From Streptomyces sp. Alt3 (GTDB lineage Bacteria > Actinomycetota > Actinomycetes > Streptomycetales > Streptomycetaceae): a stretch of 64,000 nt of DNA. This document shows, in pieces, positions 1 through 8,549 of this stretch. Numbering within the stretch: position 1 is the stretch's first letter; each line of letters starts with the position of its first letter. The notes under the pieces are model-generated. The model was given only the letters and a program-made list of their open reading frames with translations. It searched no databases and was not told where the DNA came from. The DNA lies in the NCBI RefSeq assembly GCF_030719215.1, contig NZ_CP120983.1, positions 744,001-808,000 on the forward strand, given 5' to 3'. The position numbers and the translations under genes were made by a program.

Positions 1-877
1 CCCAGTCGGTGTCCTCGATGAGCTCCCGGTAGGTGGGGACGTAGCCGTCGCTCATCAGGTAGCAGGGCCGCTGCCATCCGAAGAGCGAGTAGTTGGGGAT
101 CGCCCAGGCCGTGCACGGGAAGTCGGCCTTGCCCTCAAGGAAGTCGAGGAAGAGCGGTGAGTGGTTGAGCCTCCACCGGCCCCGGTTGCCGCCGGCGAAG
201 GACTTCTTGAAGAGCTCGCGGGTCTGCTCGACCCCCAGGAAGTGCTCCTGGTCAGGCGCCTTCTCGTAGGCGTAGGCGGGCGAGATCATCATCTCGTCGA
301 CCTTCAGTTCGTCGTTGAGGTAGTTGAGGACCTCGATGACGGTCTGCGGGGTGTCCGTGTTGAAGAAGGTGGAGTTGGTGGTGACCCGGAAGCCGCGCCG
401 CTTGGCCTCCTTCATGGCCTCCACCGCCTCGTCGAAGACCCCTTCCTTGGCCACCGACTCGTCGTGCCGCTCGCGCAGTCCGTCGATGTGCACGGCGAAG
501 GCGAAGTAGGGCGACGGGGTGAACTTCTCCAGCTTCTTGCGCATCAGCATGGCGTTGGTGCAGAGGAAGACGTACTTCTTCCTTGCCACCAGCTGACGCA
601 CGATCTCGTCGATCTGCGGGTGCATCAGTGGCTCGCCACCGGCGATGGAGACCATCGGGGCACCTGACTCCAGCACCGCCCCGACGGCCTGCGCGACCGG
701 CATGCGCTGCTTGAGCACTCCGGCCGGGTGCTGGATCTTCCCGCAGCCCTCGCACGCAAGATTGCAGGCGAACAAGGGTTCCAGCTCGACGATCAGCGGG
801 AACTTCTCGCGCCTGCGGAGTTTCTGTTCGAAGAGATACGTCGCAACCTTGATGGACTGGCGAAGCGGCATGGCCAT
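1..877 (-). CDS. hpnH: HpnH, adenosyl-hopene transferase (radical SAM), 3' end outside window
   Basis: Radical SAM enzyme that joins a 5'-deoxyadenosyl group to diploptene to give adenosylhopane, the first step toward side-chain-extended hopanoids. 292 codons are visible and the gene runs off the left edge. The N-terminus carries the CxxxCxxC iron-sulfur motif (C38, C42, C45) followed by a SAM-binding GGEP segment. The start at 877 is chosen because AGGAGG lies 9 nt upstream; a second in-frame ATG follows two codons later. It is last of the visible hopanoid genes, 6 nt after hpnG, and its Shine-Dalgarno overlaps the hpnG stop, so it is co-translated within the operon. Family assignment is firm from sequence plus context. 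Confidence 0.93.
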   Translation of the reverse strand, partial: MAMPLRQSIKVATYLFEQKLRRREKFPLIVELEPLFACNLACEGCGKIQHPAGVLKQRMPVAQAVGAVLESGAPMVSIAGGEPLMHPQIDEIVRQLVARKKYVFLCTNAMLMRKKLEKFTPSPYFAFAVHIDGLRERHDESVAKEGVFDEAVEAMKEAKRRGFRVTTNSTFFNTDTPQTVIEVLNYLNDELKVDEMMISPAYAYEKAPDQEHFLGVEQTRELFKKSFAGGNRGRWRLNHSPLFLDFLEGKADFPCTAWAIPNYSLFGWQRPCYLMSDGYVPTYRELIEDTDW

Positions 878-883
878 CTGGGC

Positions 884-1543
884 TCACCTCCTGGGGAGCA
901 GCAAAGATCGGTGCCATTCATGGAAAGCCGGAAGGACGGCACGAAGAACGCGGAATGCCGATATTCCACCGCGGACCGTGCCGATACGGACGAGCTCATG
1001 CTCTGGAGCGTCCACTACCACCCGTACGGCCGCAACAGGGCGTGGCCCCGTCCGGACGGCGGTGCGCAGCGTGGCCGCGGACTCCATGTCCACCGCGATG
1101 GCACCGGCGGCCCTGAGACCGGCCCGCTCCGGGCCCCGGACGACGTGTCCGGAGCCGGTCAGCGGGCCGGTGTGGACCGTACGTCCGGGCACCGCTCTGA
1201 CCAGTGCGTCGACCAGCAGACCGGTTCCGGTGCAGGCCGTGGTGCCACCGGCGTCCCTTGTCTCCTCGGCCACCACGAGGTCCCCCGGGTGCATGCCGGG
1301 TTCCAGCCCGGCGCAGAAGCCCGAGGCGATGACGGCGGTGCCGCCTGCGCCGGGCCGCCCCAGCGCCTCGCGGACGGCGCTCTCCGCGGCCCGGGGGCCC
1401 ATCCCGGACCTGATGATGCTGACGGGGCCGGGACCCGGTTCGCCGCCCCTCCTGCCGGTACGCAGGGCGAAGCGCTCGATGCCGAGCGCGCAGGCGATCA
1501 GCAGCGGAGTGGTCGGACCGGGCGGCACCTCGGCGCCACCCAT
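884..1543 (-). CDS. hpnG: HpnG-type hopanoid nucleosidase/phosphorylase
   Basis: 219 aa member of the nucleoside phosphorylase / MTA-SAH nucleosidase fold. In hopanoid clusters HpnG removes adenine from adenosylhopane to give ribosylhopane. The diagnostic VDMES ribose-binding segment is at residues 151-155 and a glycine-rich SGFCAGL stretch at about 74-80 matches the phosphate/base-binding loop. It starts 4 nt after the shc stop and ends 6 nt before hpnH, so all three share a transcript. Homology to MTA nucleosidases alone would be ambiguous; position between shc and hpnH settles the role. Confidence 0.88.
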   Translation of the reverse strand: MGGAEVPPGPTTPLLIACALGIERFALRTGRRGGEPGPGPVSIIRSGMGPRAAESAVREALGRPGAGGTAVIASGFCAGLEPGMHPGDLVVAEETRDAGGTTACTGTGLLVDALVRAVPGRTVHTGPLTGSGHVVRGPERAGLRAAGAIAVDMESAATLRTAVRTGPRPVAAVRVVVDAPEHELVRIGTVRGGISAFRVLRAVLPAFHEWHRSLLLPRR

Positions 1544-1547
1544 CGGT

Positions 1548-3560
1548 TCAGGCCCCCTTGCCGGTGCCGGCGCCGATGGCGGAAGCGGTGGCGAAGGGGT
1601 CGCCGTAGACGTACCGGCCGAGGGCGGTCAGGGGGAACACCTGACGGTAGAGGTGGTAGTTGATGGAGAAGTCCCAGGGGAATCCGGTCCCGGTGAAATG
1701 GGGTTCGTCCCATGAGCCGTCGGCCTGCTGGGTCGCCGCCAGCCAGGCGACTCCCCGCTCCACGGACCTGGTCTCCCGCTCCCCCGCGGCCAGCAGGGCG
1801 AGAAGTGCCCAGCCGGTCTGGGAGGGGGTCGAGCTGCCGTGGCCGATCCACTTCTCCTCACGGTAGGAGCGCAGGTCCTCGCCCCATCCGCCGTCGTCGT
1901 TCTGCACGGACTTCAGCCAGTCGACGGCCCTGCGCACCGCGGGGTGCGCGGCGGGCAGACCGGCCGCGATCAGTGCGGGCACCACGGAGCCCGTTCCGTA
2001 GATGTAGTTGACGCCCCACCGGCCGAACCACGCGCCGCTCGCCTCCTGTTCGGCGAGCAGCCACTCGACGCCGCGCCGGGTGCGGGGGTCGTGCGACCGC
2101 CCCTCGACGGCCAGCATCTCCACCACGTGTCCGGTGACATCGGCCGACGGCGGGTCGATGACCTCTCCGAAGTCGCAGAACGGCAGCCGGTTGGGGAAAG
2201 GACTGGTGTTGTCCGCGTCGAAGGCTCCCCAGGCACCGTTGCGCGACTGCATGCCGAGGTTCCAGCGCACCCCGCGCTCGATGGCGGCGTCGACCCTGGC
2301 CGGGTCGGGGTGGCGGACACGGCGGAGCGCCAGAGCGACCTCGGCGGTGTCGTCGATGTCGGGGTAGTTGACGTTGTGGAACTCGAACGCCCAGCCTCCC
2401 GGGGCCAGTTCGGGTTTGCGTACCGCCCAGTCGCCGGGCCGCACGATCTCCTCGCCGAGCATCCAGTCGGCCGCTCGCACGAGCGCCGGATGGTCCGGGC
2501 CGACCCCCGCGTCGGCGAGGGCGATGGTGGCGAGGCAGGTGTCCCAGACCGGGGACTGGCAGGCCTCGATCATGCGGGCGCCGTCCTCACGCCACACTGC
2601 GAACCGGTCCAGCGACTCCAGCCCGGCCCGCATCACCGGGTGGTCGAGGTCGTAGCCGAGCAGGTGCAGGGCGATGACGGAGTACACCGCGGGCGGCTGG
2701 ATGCCGCCCCAGCAGCCGTCGTTCTCCTGGCGTTCGATGATCCAGCGTGCGGCCTCGTTCATGGCGATGCGCCGCAGCCTGCGCGGGGCGACCTTGTGGT
2801 AGAGGTGCAGCGCCTTGTCGAGCCGCTGGAACACGCCGTCCCAACTGGCAGCGGGAGCAGTCGGCTTGGGCGGATTGGGGCACGACGGGTCGGTGTGCAG
2901 CTCGTCCAGGGCGAAGGGGGCCGGGCGTACCGGCCGCTTCGCGGACACGATGGTGAGGGGCACGATGGTCTGACGGGCCCAGCAGCCGAAGTCGTAGATG
3001 TTGAGGGGGACCCACTTCGGGAAGAACATCAGCTCGGGCGGGAGCTCGGGCAGGTCGTCCCACTTCCACCAGCCGAAGAGCGCGAGCCAGATCCGGGTGA
3101 AGACCCGGGATTCCGCGATGCCGCCCTGTTCCCTGACCCAGCCGGCCGCGCGGATCATGTGGGGGTCGTCGGGCCGGTCCCCGGCCAGCCGAAGCGCGAC
3201 GTACGCCTCGACGGTGGCGGAGAGGTCGGGCGGTCCCTCGTAGAAGGTGTTCCAGGTACCGTCGCCGAGTTGCTCGCCCCGGATGAAGCGGGCCGCGGCC
3301 TTGACGGTCTCCGGGTCCTGGATGCCCAGGAACTGACGGAGCAGCAGGTCCTCCGCGTCCATGGTGACGTTGGTGGCGAGGTCGCCCTTCCACCAGCCCT
3401 GCTCGTCCTGCCTGCCGAGGAGGTGCTCCACCGAGCGCTCCGCGGCGTGCCGCGCGACGGCCATCATGTCGTGCGCGGCACTGGTCGATTCGGTCGGATC
3501 GCTCGCCGGTGCCGCGCGGAGGTTCGCGGCCCCGGTGCTTCCGTCGGTCGTCGCTGTCAT
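1548..3560 (-). CDS. shc: Squalene-hopene cyclase
   Basis: 670 aa, the usual size for the family. It cyclises squalene to hopene/diplopterol at the membrane. The catalytic DXDD acid motif is DIDD at residues 401-404. Repeated QW-type motifs (for example QDEQGWWKGD near 51-60, QENDGCWGG near 278-286, QNDDGGWGED near the C-terminus) stabilise the alpha-alpha barrel. Start ATG has GAAGGGGA just upstream. It follows the polyprenyl synthase by 104 bp, the only real gap inside the hopanoid operon, and that gap holds a strong hairpin. All catalytic motifs are intact. Confidence 0.97.
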   Translation of the reverse strand: MTATTDGSTGAANLRAAPASDPTESTSAAHDMMAVARHAAERSVEHLLGRQDEQGWWKGDLATNVTMDAEDLLLRQFLGIQDPETVKAAARFIRGEQLGDGTWNTFYEGPPDLSATVEAYVALRLAGDRPDDPHMIRAAGWVREQGGIAESRVFTRIWLALFGWWKWDDLPELPPELMFFPKWVPLNIYDFGCWARQTIVPLTIVSAKRPVRPAPFALDELHTDPSCPNPPKPTAPAASWDGVFQRLDKALHLYHKVAPRRLRRIAMNEAARWIIERQENDGCWGGIQPPAVYSVIALHLLGYDLDHPVMRAGLESLDRFAVWREDGARMIEACQSPVWDTCLATIALADAGVGPDHPALVRAADWMLGEEIVRPGDWAVRKPELAPGGWAFEFHNVNYPDIDDTAEVALALRRVRHPDPARVDAAIERGVRWNLGMQSRNGAWGAFDADNTSPFPNRLPFCDFGEVIDPPSADVTGHVVEMLAVEGRSHDPRTRRGVEWLLAEQEASGAWFGRWGVNYIYGTGSVVPALIAAGLPAAHPAVRRAVDWLKSVQNDDGGWGEDLRSYREEKWIGHGSSTPSQTGWALLALLAAGERETRSVERGVAWLAATQQADGSWDEPHFTGTGFPWDFSINYHLYRQVFPLTALGRYVYGDPFATASAIGAGTGKGA

Positions 3561-3609
3561 GGCTTCCCCTTCGTGCAGTTTGGTCCTCTGCTGTGCTGGG
3601 GTCTCCGTC

Positions 3610-3635
3610 GGCGGGCGCCCCGTGGGGCGCCCGCC
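3610..3635 (-). terminator. Strong hairpin between polyprenyl synthase and shc
   Basis: Perfect 12-bp GC inverted repeat (arms 3610-3621 and 3624-3635, two-base nominal loop) in the 104-bp gap inside the hopanoid operon, about 50 nt before the shc start. No T tract follows. It could be a partial terminator, an RNA processing/stability element, or the end of a first transcription unit with shc-hpnG-hpnH having its own promoter. Confidence 0.5.
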
Positions 3636-3664
3636 GGCGACTGCGAGTCATATCTGGATGGTGA

Positions 3665-4765
3665 TCATCTCTTTCGTACGACCACGAAGTCGGCGAGCTC
3701 GGTGAGCTGCGCCCGCACTCGTTCCGGCATGTCGACGCCGTGCAGCGCCTCGATGGCTACCGCGTGCTGACGGCGGGCTTCCTGGGCGGTCCACTCGCGG
3801 CCGCCCGCCTCCTCGATGAGTGCCGCGCGGGCGGCGAACTCCTCTTCGGAGAAGCTGTCGAAGTCGCTGCTCTTGGCGTCGTCGGCGAGCAGCTCGCCGA
3901 GCCGCTCCGAGGCAGGTCCGCCCGCGGCGAGCGCGGCGACGACGGGCAGGGACTTCTTGCGCTGGCGCAGATCGCTCCAGGTCTGCTTGCCCGTGGACTC
4001 CGGGTCGCCCCAGATGCCGAGCAGGTCGTCGACCGCCTGGAAGGCCAGGCCGAGGTGGTAGCCGTACGCCTCCAGGGTGTCGGCGGTACGGTCGTCGGCT
4101 CCGCCGAGCACGGCGCCGATGGAGACGGCACAGGCGAGCAGGGCGCCCGTCTTGTTGCCCTCCATCTCCAGGCACTCCTCGACGGTGACCCGCTCGCGGT
4201 GTTCGTACGAGATGTCCTGGGCCTGGCCGTCGATCAGCTTGCGGCTGGCCGTGGTCAGGCGGCGGGCCGCGCGGCCGGCCTCGACGGTGCCGAGCTCCAG
4301 CAGGATCTCGTTCGCCAGCGCGAAGAGCGCGTCGCCGACGAGGATCGCCTGGGCGGGGCCGTGCACCTTCCACACGGTGTCGCGGTGACGGCGCTGCTCG
4401 TCGCCGTCCATCAGGTCGTCGTGCAGCAGCGAGAAGTTGTGCACGAGTTCGACGGCCACGGCTCCGGGGATCCCGGCCTCCGCCGGTGCGCCGGCCGCTT
4501 CCGCGGACAGCAGGGCCAGCGCGGGACGCACGGCCTTGCCGCCGTCGCCCTCGGCCAGGCCCTGGGCGTCGATCCAGCCGAAGTGGTAGGCCGCGACGGT
4601 GTCCATGGGCGGCGCCAGCCGGTCCACGGCAGCTCGCAGCACCGGCGCTGACAGGGCCCTTCCACGCTCCAGAAGCGCGGTGACGTCCGTGGGGTCCGCC
4701 ACGGTGTCGTAAGCCGGATTCGCCGGGGTCACAGACTCTCCTCTTGTTCCGGTGGTACTGCTCAT
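3665..4765 (-). CDS. Polyprenyl (farnesyl-type) diphosphate synthase of the hopanoid operon
   Basis: 366 aa trans-isoprenyl diphosphate synthase, expected to supply C15 diphosphate for squalene. It has the GGKAVRP substrate loop (about 75-81), first aspartate-rich motif DDLMD (116-120) and second motif DDLLG (246-250), where the usual last Asp is replaced, a variant common in actinobacterial enzymes. Start ATG 4765 is chosen because AGGAGG lies upstream and its ATG overlaps the hpnE stop (ATGA), giving translational coupling; an upstream in-frame extension would overlap hpnE. Chain length cannot be fixed from sequence, so FPP is inferred from the neighbours. Confidence 0.9.
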   Translation of the reverse strand: MSSTTGTRGESVTPANPAYDTVADPTDVTALLERGRALSAPVLRAAVDRLAPPMDTVAAYHFGWIDAQGLAEGDGGKAVRPALALLSAEAAGAPAEAGIPGAVAVELVHNFSLLHDDLMDGDEQRRHRDTVWKVHGPAQAILVGDALFALANEILLELGTVEAGRAARRLTTASRKLIDGQAQDISYEHRERVTVEECLEMEGNKTGALLACAVSIGAVLGGADDRTADTLEAYGYHLGLAFQAVDDLLGIWGDPESTGKQTWSDLRQRKKSLPVVAALAAGGPASERLGELLADDAKSSDFDSFSEEEFAARAALIEEAGGREWTAQEARRQHAVAIEALHGVDMPERVRAQLTELADFVVVRKR

Positions 4766-6150
4766 GCCGCCTCCTGCAGCGGATGTTCGTGTGGCCTGCC
4801 GAGGGCCTGGAGCGCGGCGTCCGTAGCGGTGAAGCCACTGCGGACGGCGCCTTCCATCGTCGCGGGCCAGCCGGTGGCGGTCCACGCTCCCGCCAGGTGC
4901 AGCCCGGGGGCGCGGGTGTGGGTGCCCGGTCTCAGGCGCCCCACGCCCGGCGTGGGCGCGAAGGTCGCGGTGCGTTCCCGGGTGACGAAGAAGTCGCGGA
5001 TCCCGGCCCCGCGTGCCGCCGGCAGGAGCCGCTCCAGCTCGGGCACGTAGCGGCTGCGCAGTTCGGCGACGGGCAGGTCGATCTCGTCCTGCGCCGCGGA
5101 CTGGGACACCGCGAGGTACTGGCCGGCGCCCTGGAGGCCGGAGGACGCGGTGCGGTCGAAGACCCATTGCACGGGGGATCCGAGCGCGGCGAAGAACGGT
5201 TTGCGCAGCACCTTGCGGTCGTAGACCACGTGCACGTTCAGGATCGGTGCGTCGGTGAGGTCGAGCAGCCTGCCCGGGTCGTCCAGCGCCCCGTCGGGCA
5301 GCAGCCGGTGGGTGTCCCCCTGCGGGACCGCGAGGACGACGGTGTCCGCGTCGAAGCGTTCGCCGTCGGTCCCGACCGCCCAGTGGCCGTCCTCGTCCCG
5401 CGTGAGGGAGGCGACGCGGGTGCGCAGGTGGATCTCCACCCCCGCCGATTCGAGTGCCTTGCGGGCGAGGGTGTCGTGGAGGTCCCCGAGCGGCACGGCC
5501 GCCCAGCCGATGTCCGCGGCTCCCGGCTCCGAGAGGAGCCCCGTCTTGAAGACCTTCGCGGCGAGCGCCATCGAGGCGTTCGGCGCGGTGGCGTTGAGCG
5601 TGGCGACGCCGACGAGGTCCCAGAGGGCCTCGATGGTGCGCTGCGACTGCCCCTGGCGGCGCAGCCAGGTCGCGAAGTCGACGCCGTCGAGCGCGGGGTC
5701 GGCCGGGTCGAGACGGCCCAGCGCCAGCGCGGCACGGGCGACCCCGGCCTTCTCCGCGAGTGAGAGGTGCGGGTAGGCGGCGAGTCCGCCGGCCAGGTGC
5801 AGCGGTACGGGCAGCCCGGTGCGGCGCAGCCGTCCGAGCCGGGGCCCCGCGGCCCTGCCGACGTCGAGCACGGGCACGTCGAGCCGGTCCTGCAGCGGGG
5901 CGAGGTGGGTGCCCTCGATACGGTCGAGGAACCAGCGGTACGCGGTGCAGCAGCGCAGGTAGACGTGCTGGCCGTTGTCGACCGACAGGTCACCTCGCCG
6001 GAAGGAGAAGGCGAGCCCGCCGAGCCTGGGGCGGCCTTCGAGCAGCTTCACGTCGAGCCCCGCGTCGGCAAGACGCAGCGCCGCGGTGACGCCCGCGAGC
6101 CCGCCGCCGACGACCACCGCACGGGAGGTGGCGGAGCTCCGGCCGCTCAT
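4762..6150 (-). CDS. hpnE: HpnE, hydroxysqualene dehydroxylase (FAD)
   Basis: 462 aa FAD-dependent amine oxidase/phytoene-desaturase-like protein. In the HpnCDE route it reduces hydroxysqualene to squalene. The dinucleotide-binding motif VVVGGGLAG is at about 12-20, followed by a second glycine-rich GGLAFSF segment, and the C-terminus has the typical LAGAWTATGWPATMEGAVRSG FAD-binding block. Start 6150 is preceded by GAAGGGAG. It begins 113 bp after the hpnD stop and overlaps the next gene by ATGA. The order hpnC-hpnD-hpnE confirms identity over a carotenoid desaturase. Confidence 0.93.
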   Translation of the reverse strand: MSGRSSATSRAVVVGGGLAGVTAALRLADAGLDVKLLEGRPRLGGLAFSFRRGDLSVDNGQHVYLRCCTAYRWFLDRIEGTHLAPLQDRLDVPVLDVGRAAGPRLGRLRRTGLPVPLHLAGGLAAYPHLSLAEKAGVARAALALGRLDPADPALDGVDFATWLRRQGQSQRTIEALWDLVGVATLNATAPNASMALAAKVFKTGLLSEPGAADIGWAAVPLGDLHDTLARKALESAGVEIHLRTRVASLTRDEDGHWAVGTDGERFDADTVVLAVPQGDTHRLLPDGALDDPGRLLDLTDAPILNVHVVYDRKVLRKPFFAALGSPVQWVFDRTASSGLQGAGQYLAVSQSAAQDEIDLPVAELRSRYVPELERLLPAARGAGIRDFFVTRERTATFAPTPGVGRLRPGTHTRAPGLHLAGAWTATGWPATMEGAVRSGFTATDAALQALGRPHEHPLQEAA

Positions 6151-6262
6151 GCCCGCTCCCTTCGCCGTGCCACGTCGGTCGGCGGCACGCGCCGCGTCGT
6201 CGCAGACAGGGACGCAGCGGGGCGCCCGGGGGTTGCCCGTCGCGCGCGTCGGTCCGAGGCAG

Positions 6263-7219
6263 TCATGAGACCCTCCCCCTGGCCGTCCGGCGTGAGATGT
6301 ACCGCGCGTCGAGGCCCGACAGGCCGCGCACCGCAACGTACGCCTTCTCGTGGCCGGGCAGCGAGACCCGGCCCCGCAGGACCGCCTCGGGATCGCGTTC
6401 GATCCGGTCGAGGAGCCTGCGGTAGATGCCGGCCATGGCGGCCACGCAGGCGCCGCTTCGCCGGTCCAGCATGGGCAGCAGCCGGTAGCCCTCGGCGAAG
6501 AGGGCCCGGGCGCGGCGCACCTCGAAGTGCACCAGGCCGGCGAAGTCGGATCCCGGCGGCGGGGTCGCCCGGTGGAATCCGGCGGAGCAGCCGAACTTGG
6601 CGAGGTCGTCGGCGGGCAGGTACGTGCGCCCGTTGCCCGCGTCCTCACGCACGTCGCGCAGGATGTTGGTCAGCTGGAGCGCGAGGCCGAGGGTGTCGGC
6701 GTACTCCGCGGCCCGTTCGGCACCGGGTGCGCCCTCCTGCGTCCCGAAGACGCCCAGGCTGAGGCGCCCGATGGCACCCGCGACACAGCGGCAGTACGTC
6801 TTCAGGTCGTCCCAGGTCTCGTACGTCGCGCCGCGCACGTCCATCAGCACGCCGTCGATGAGCTCGTCGAGGCCGCCGAGCGGCAGCGGGAACCGGCGCG
6901 TGGCGTCGGCGAGCGCGACCGCGACCGGGTCGGTGTCGTCCTCGTCGACGGCGTCGTCCCGGACTCGGCCGAGCAGTCCCCGGGTCTCCTCCAGCCGGAC
7001 GCGCTTGGTCTCCGGGTCCAGTTCGCCGTCGCCGATGTCGTCGACCCGACGGGAGAAGGCGTACAGCGCCGACATGGCCTGCCGCTTCTCGTACGGCAGC
7101 AGCCTGATGCCGTACGCGAAGTTACGGGCCTGCTGTCCGGTGACGGCCTCGCAGTAGCTGTATGCGGCCTGTACCGGTGCCGACATGTACGTCGTCTGTC
7201 CCTCCACGGTCCGGCTCAC
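6263..7219 (-). CDS. hpnD: HpnD, presqualene diphosphate synthase
   Basis: 318 aa squalene/phytoene synthase family member that condenses two farnesyl diphosphates to presqualene diphosphate. First aspartate motif DDIGD is at residues 60-64 and a second DVREDAGNGRTYLP block lies near residue 200. The start used is GTG 7219, which overlaps the hpnC stop as GTGA; ATG 7186 (beginning MSAPVQAAY) has a GGAGGG 13 nt upstream and is an alternative giving 307 aa. The paired synthase next door (hpnC) and hpnE make the three-enzyme squalene route clear. Confidence 0.92.
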   Translation of the reverse strand: MSRTVEGQTTYMSAPVQAAYSYCEAVTGQQARNFAYGIRLLPYEKRQAMSALYAFSRRVDDIGDGELDPETKRVRLEETRGLLGRVRDDAVDEDDTDPVAVALADATRRFPLPLGGLDELIDGVLMDVRGATYETWDDLKTYCRCVAGAIGRLSLGVFGTQEGAPGAERAAEYADTLGLALQLTNILRDVREDAGNGRTYLPADDLAKFGCSAGFHRATPPPGSDFAGLVHFEVRRARALFAEGYRLLPMLDRRSGACVAAMAGIYRRLLDRIERDPEAVLRGRVSLPGHEKAYVAVRGLSGLDARYISRRTARGRVS

Positions 7220-8133
7220 CCCTCTCTGTGCGCTCTTCGCAGGACGTCTCCCACCTCGCGCAGCAGTCTCGGCGCGGTGGGCTTGGGCGGTCCGGGCAGT
7301 ACGTCGAAGCCCGCTGCGGAGATCGCGCCGAGGGCTGCGCGCCCTCCGCCGACGAATCCGGCGAGCAGCAGTCTGAGCCGGCCGTGGACGCTGCCCACCA
7401 GGGGGACGCCCTCGTCGAGCAGCGCGCGGGCGCGCTCCGCCTCGAAGGCGACCAGGGAGCGTACGGCCGAGCCGGCCGACGGTACGGCCAGCTCGGCCTC
7501 GCCGACACGGAAACGGGCCATGTCCTCGGCGGGCAGGTAGATCCGGTCGCGGCCGAGGTCCTCGGCGACGTCCTGGAGGTGCTCGGCGATCTGCAGGGCG
7601 GTGCAGACGGCGTCGGAGCGGCGGATCCGTTCGGGGCTCGCGGTGCCGGTGATCTGCAGGACGAGACGGCCGACCGGGTTGGCGGAGAGCTCGCAGTAGG
7701 CCAGCAGGTCGCCGTAGGTCTCGTAGCGGCGGACCTTCTGGTCCTGCCGGTTCGCCTCGAGGAGCCCGAGGAAGGGTTCGGGGGTGAGCGCGCAGCGCCG
7801 CACGGTGGGGCGCAGGGCGCGCATCAGGGGGTGGCGCGGACCGTCGCCGGTGGGCGAGAAGACGCGGTGCAGATCGGCTTCGAGGGCGTCCAGCGCGGCG
7901 AGACGGTCCTCGCTCTGCCCGGGTTCGAGGCCGAGGTGGCGGGCGTCGGCGCCGCCGGGGGCGAGGTCGCCGTCACCGATGTCGTCGACGAGGCGGGCGA
8001 ATCCGTAGACGGCCATCAGGTCGTCGCGCCAGGCGCGGGGCAGGAAGAAGGGAGCCACGGGGAAGTTCTCGTCCGCGGCCTTGTCGAGCGTGGCGGTGGC
8101 GGCGTCGGCGCGCGCCTGCTGGGGACGGGTCAC
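7216..8133 (-). CDS. hpnC: HpnC, hydroxysqualene synthase
   Basis: 305 aa squalene/phytoene synthase paralogue that converts presqualene diphosphate to hydroxysqualene. First Asp motif DDIGD at 50-54 and second DVAEDLGRDRIYLP block at about 206-219 are both intact. It is the first recognised gene of the hopanoid operon. The GTG start at 8133 lacks a good Shine-Dalgarno but overlaps the stop of a possible 23-codon leader as GTGA, so translation may depend on coupling. HpnC and HpnD are told apart here by order and by the N-terminal DENFPV segment typical of HpnC. Confidence 0.92.
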   Translation of the reverse strand: MTRPQQARADAATATLDKAADENFPVAPFFLPRAWRDDLMAVYGFARLVDDIGDGDLAPGGADARHLGLEPGQSEDRLAALDALEADLHRVFSPTGDGPRHPLMRALRPTVRRCALTPEPFLGLLEANRQDQKVRRYETYGDLLAYCELSANPVGRLVLQITGTASPERIRRSDAVCTALQIAEHLQDVAEDLGRDRIYLPAEDMARFRVGEAELAVPSAGSAVRSLVAFEAERARALLDEGVPLVGSVHGRLRLLLAGFVGGGRAALGAISAAGFDVLPGPPKPTAPRLLREVGDVLRRAHREG

Positions 8134-8201
8134 TGCGTACCACCCGACGCGGGGACGGCGAAACCACGTCGGAGCTGGAGATTTTCCATCATTGCCGTCA
8201 T
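8130..8201 (-). CDS. Possible 23-codon leader peptide upstream of hpnC
   Basis: Small reading frame starting at ATG 8201 with GGGAG directly upstream and ending in a TGA that overlaps the GTG start of hpnC by the GTGA arrangement. The product would begin MTAMMENLQLRRGF. I recognise no family. Support is the ribosome binding site, the exact stop/start overlap, and the lack of a Shine-Dalgarno for hpnC itself. It could equally be a chance frame within the 5' leader. Confidence 0.35.
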   Translation of the reverse strand: MTAMMENLQLRRGFAVPASGGTQ

Positions 8202-8508
8202 ATCTCCCGTTCTACACTGCTGACCCAAAACATCCCTTTTCGGACACGCCGCTCGTCCGGCCGAGTGCGACATGCTCACAACGGGCGATGCGCCGGGGGC
8301 ATACGCCCCACATTGCCGCGAATCAGCACCGTTACAGCTTACGTTGTACAGCTCACAGAGCCGCGCCGGGGTGTCGTGCATCCTCGCGCCGCGCCTCTGC
8401 CGCCCTCAACCTTTACCGGACACGAGGCAGTTGACGTCATCCGCCGGGAGGAGATCCTTCCCGGAGCGGCTGCGGCCGTGCAGGCCTCCTCGGCCGTCGG
8501 CCCACGAG
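8202..8508. promoter_or_regulatory. hpn operon upstream region
   Basis: Roughly 300 bp with no gene I can support. It is less GC-rich than its surroundings and must contain the promoter of the hopanoid operon (minus strand). A direct repeat of ACAGCT occurs at 8334-8339 and 8348-8353. I cannot assign a convincing -35/-10 pair. Confidence 0.4.
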
Positions 8509-8535
8509 GGCCCCCGCCTTGCTCCGGCGGGGGCC
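8509..8535 (-). terminator. Terminator of the ABC exporter/phosphodiester cluster
   Basis: Perfect 10-bp stem GGCCCCCGCC / GGCGGGGGCC (8509-8518 and 8526-8535) with a 7-nt loop, starting 14 bp past the stop of the ABC ATPase gene. It separates the cluster upstream from the hopanoid operon downstream on the same strand. Confidence 0.75.
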
Positions 8536-8549
8536 ACACGCGTCGACGG

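Noticed and set aside
1839..3770. 643-codon open frame antisense to shc
   Set aside because: Composition is the arginine/alanine/glycine-rich shadow expected opposite a high-GC gene. Shc on the other strand has all family motifs.
8334..8353. ACAGCT direct repeat upstream of hpnC as an operator
   Set aside because: Six-bp repeats 14 bp apart are too short to be convincing without conservation data.
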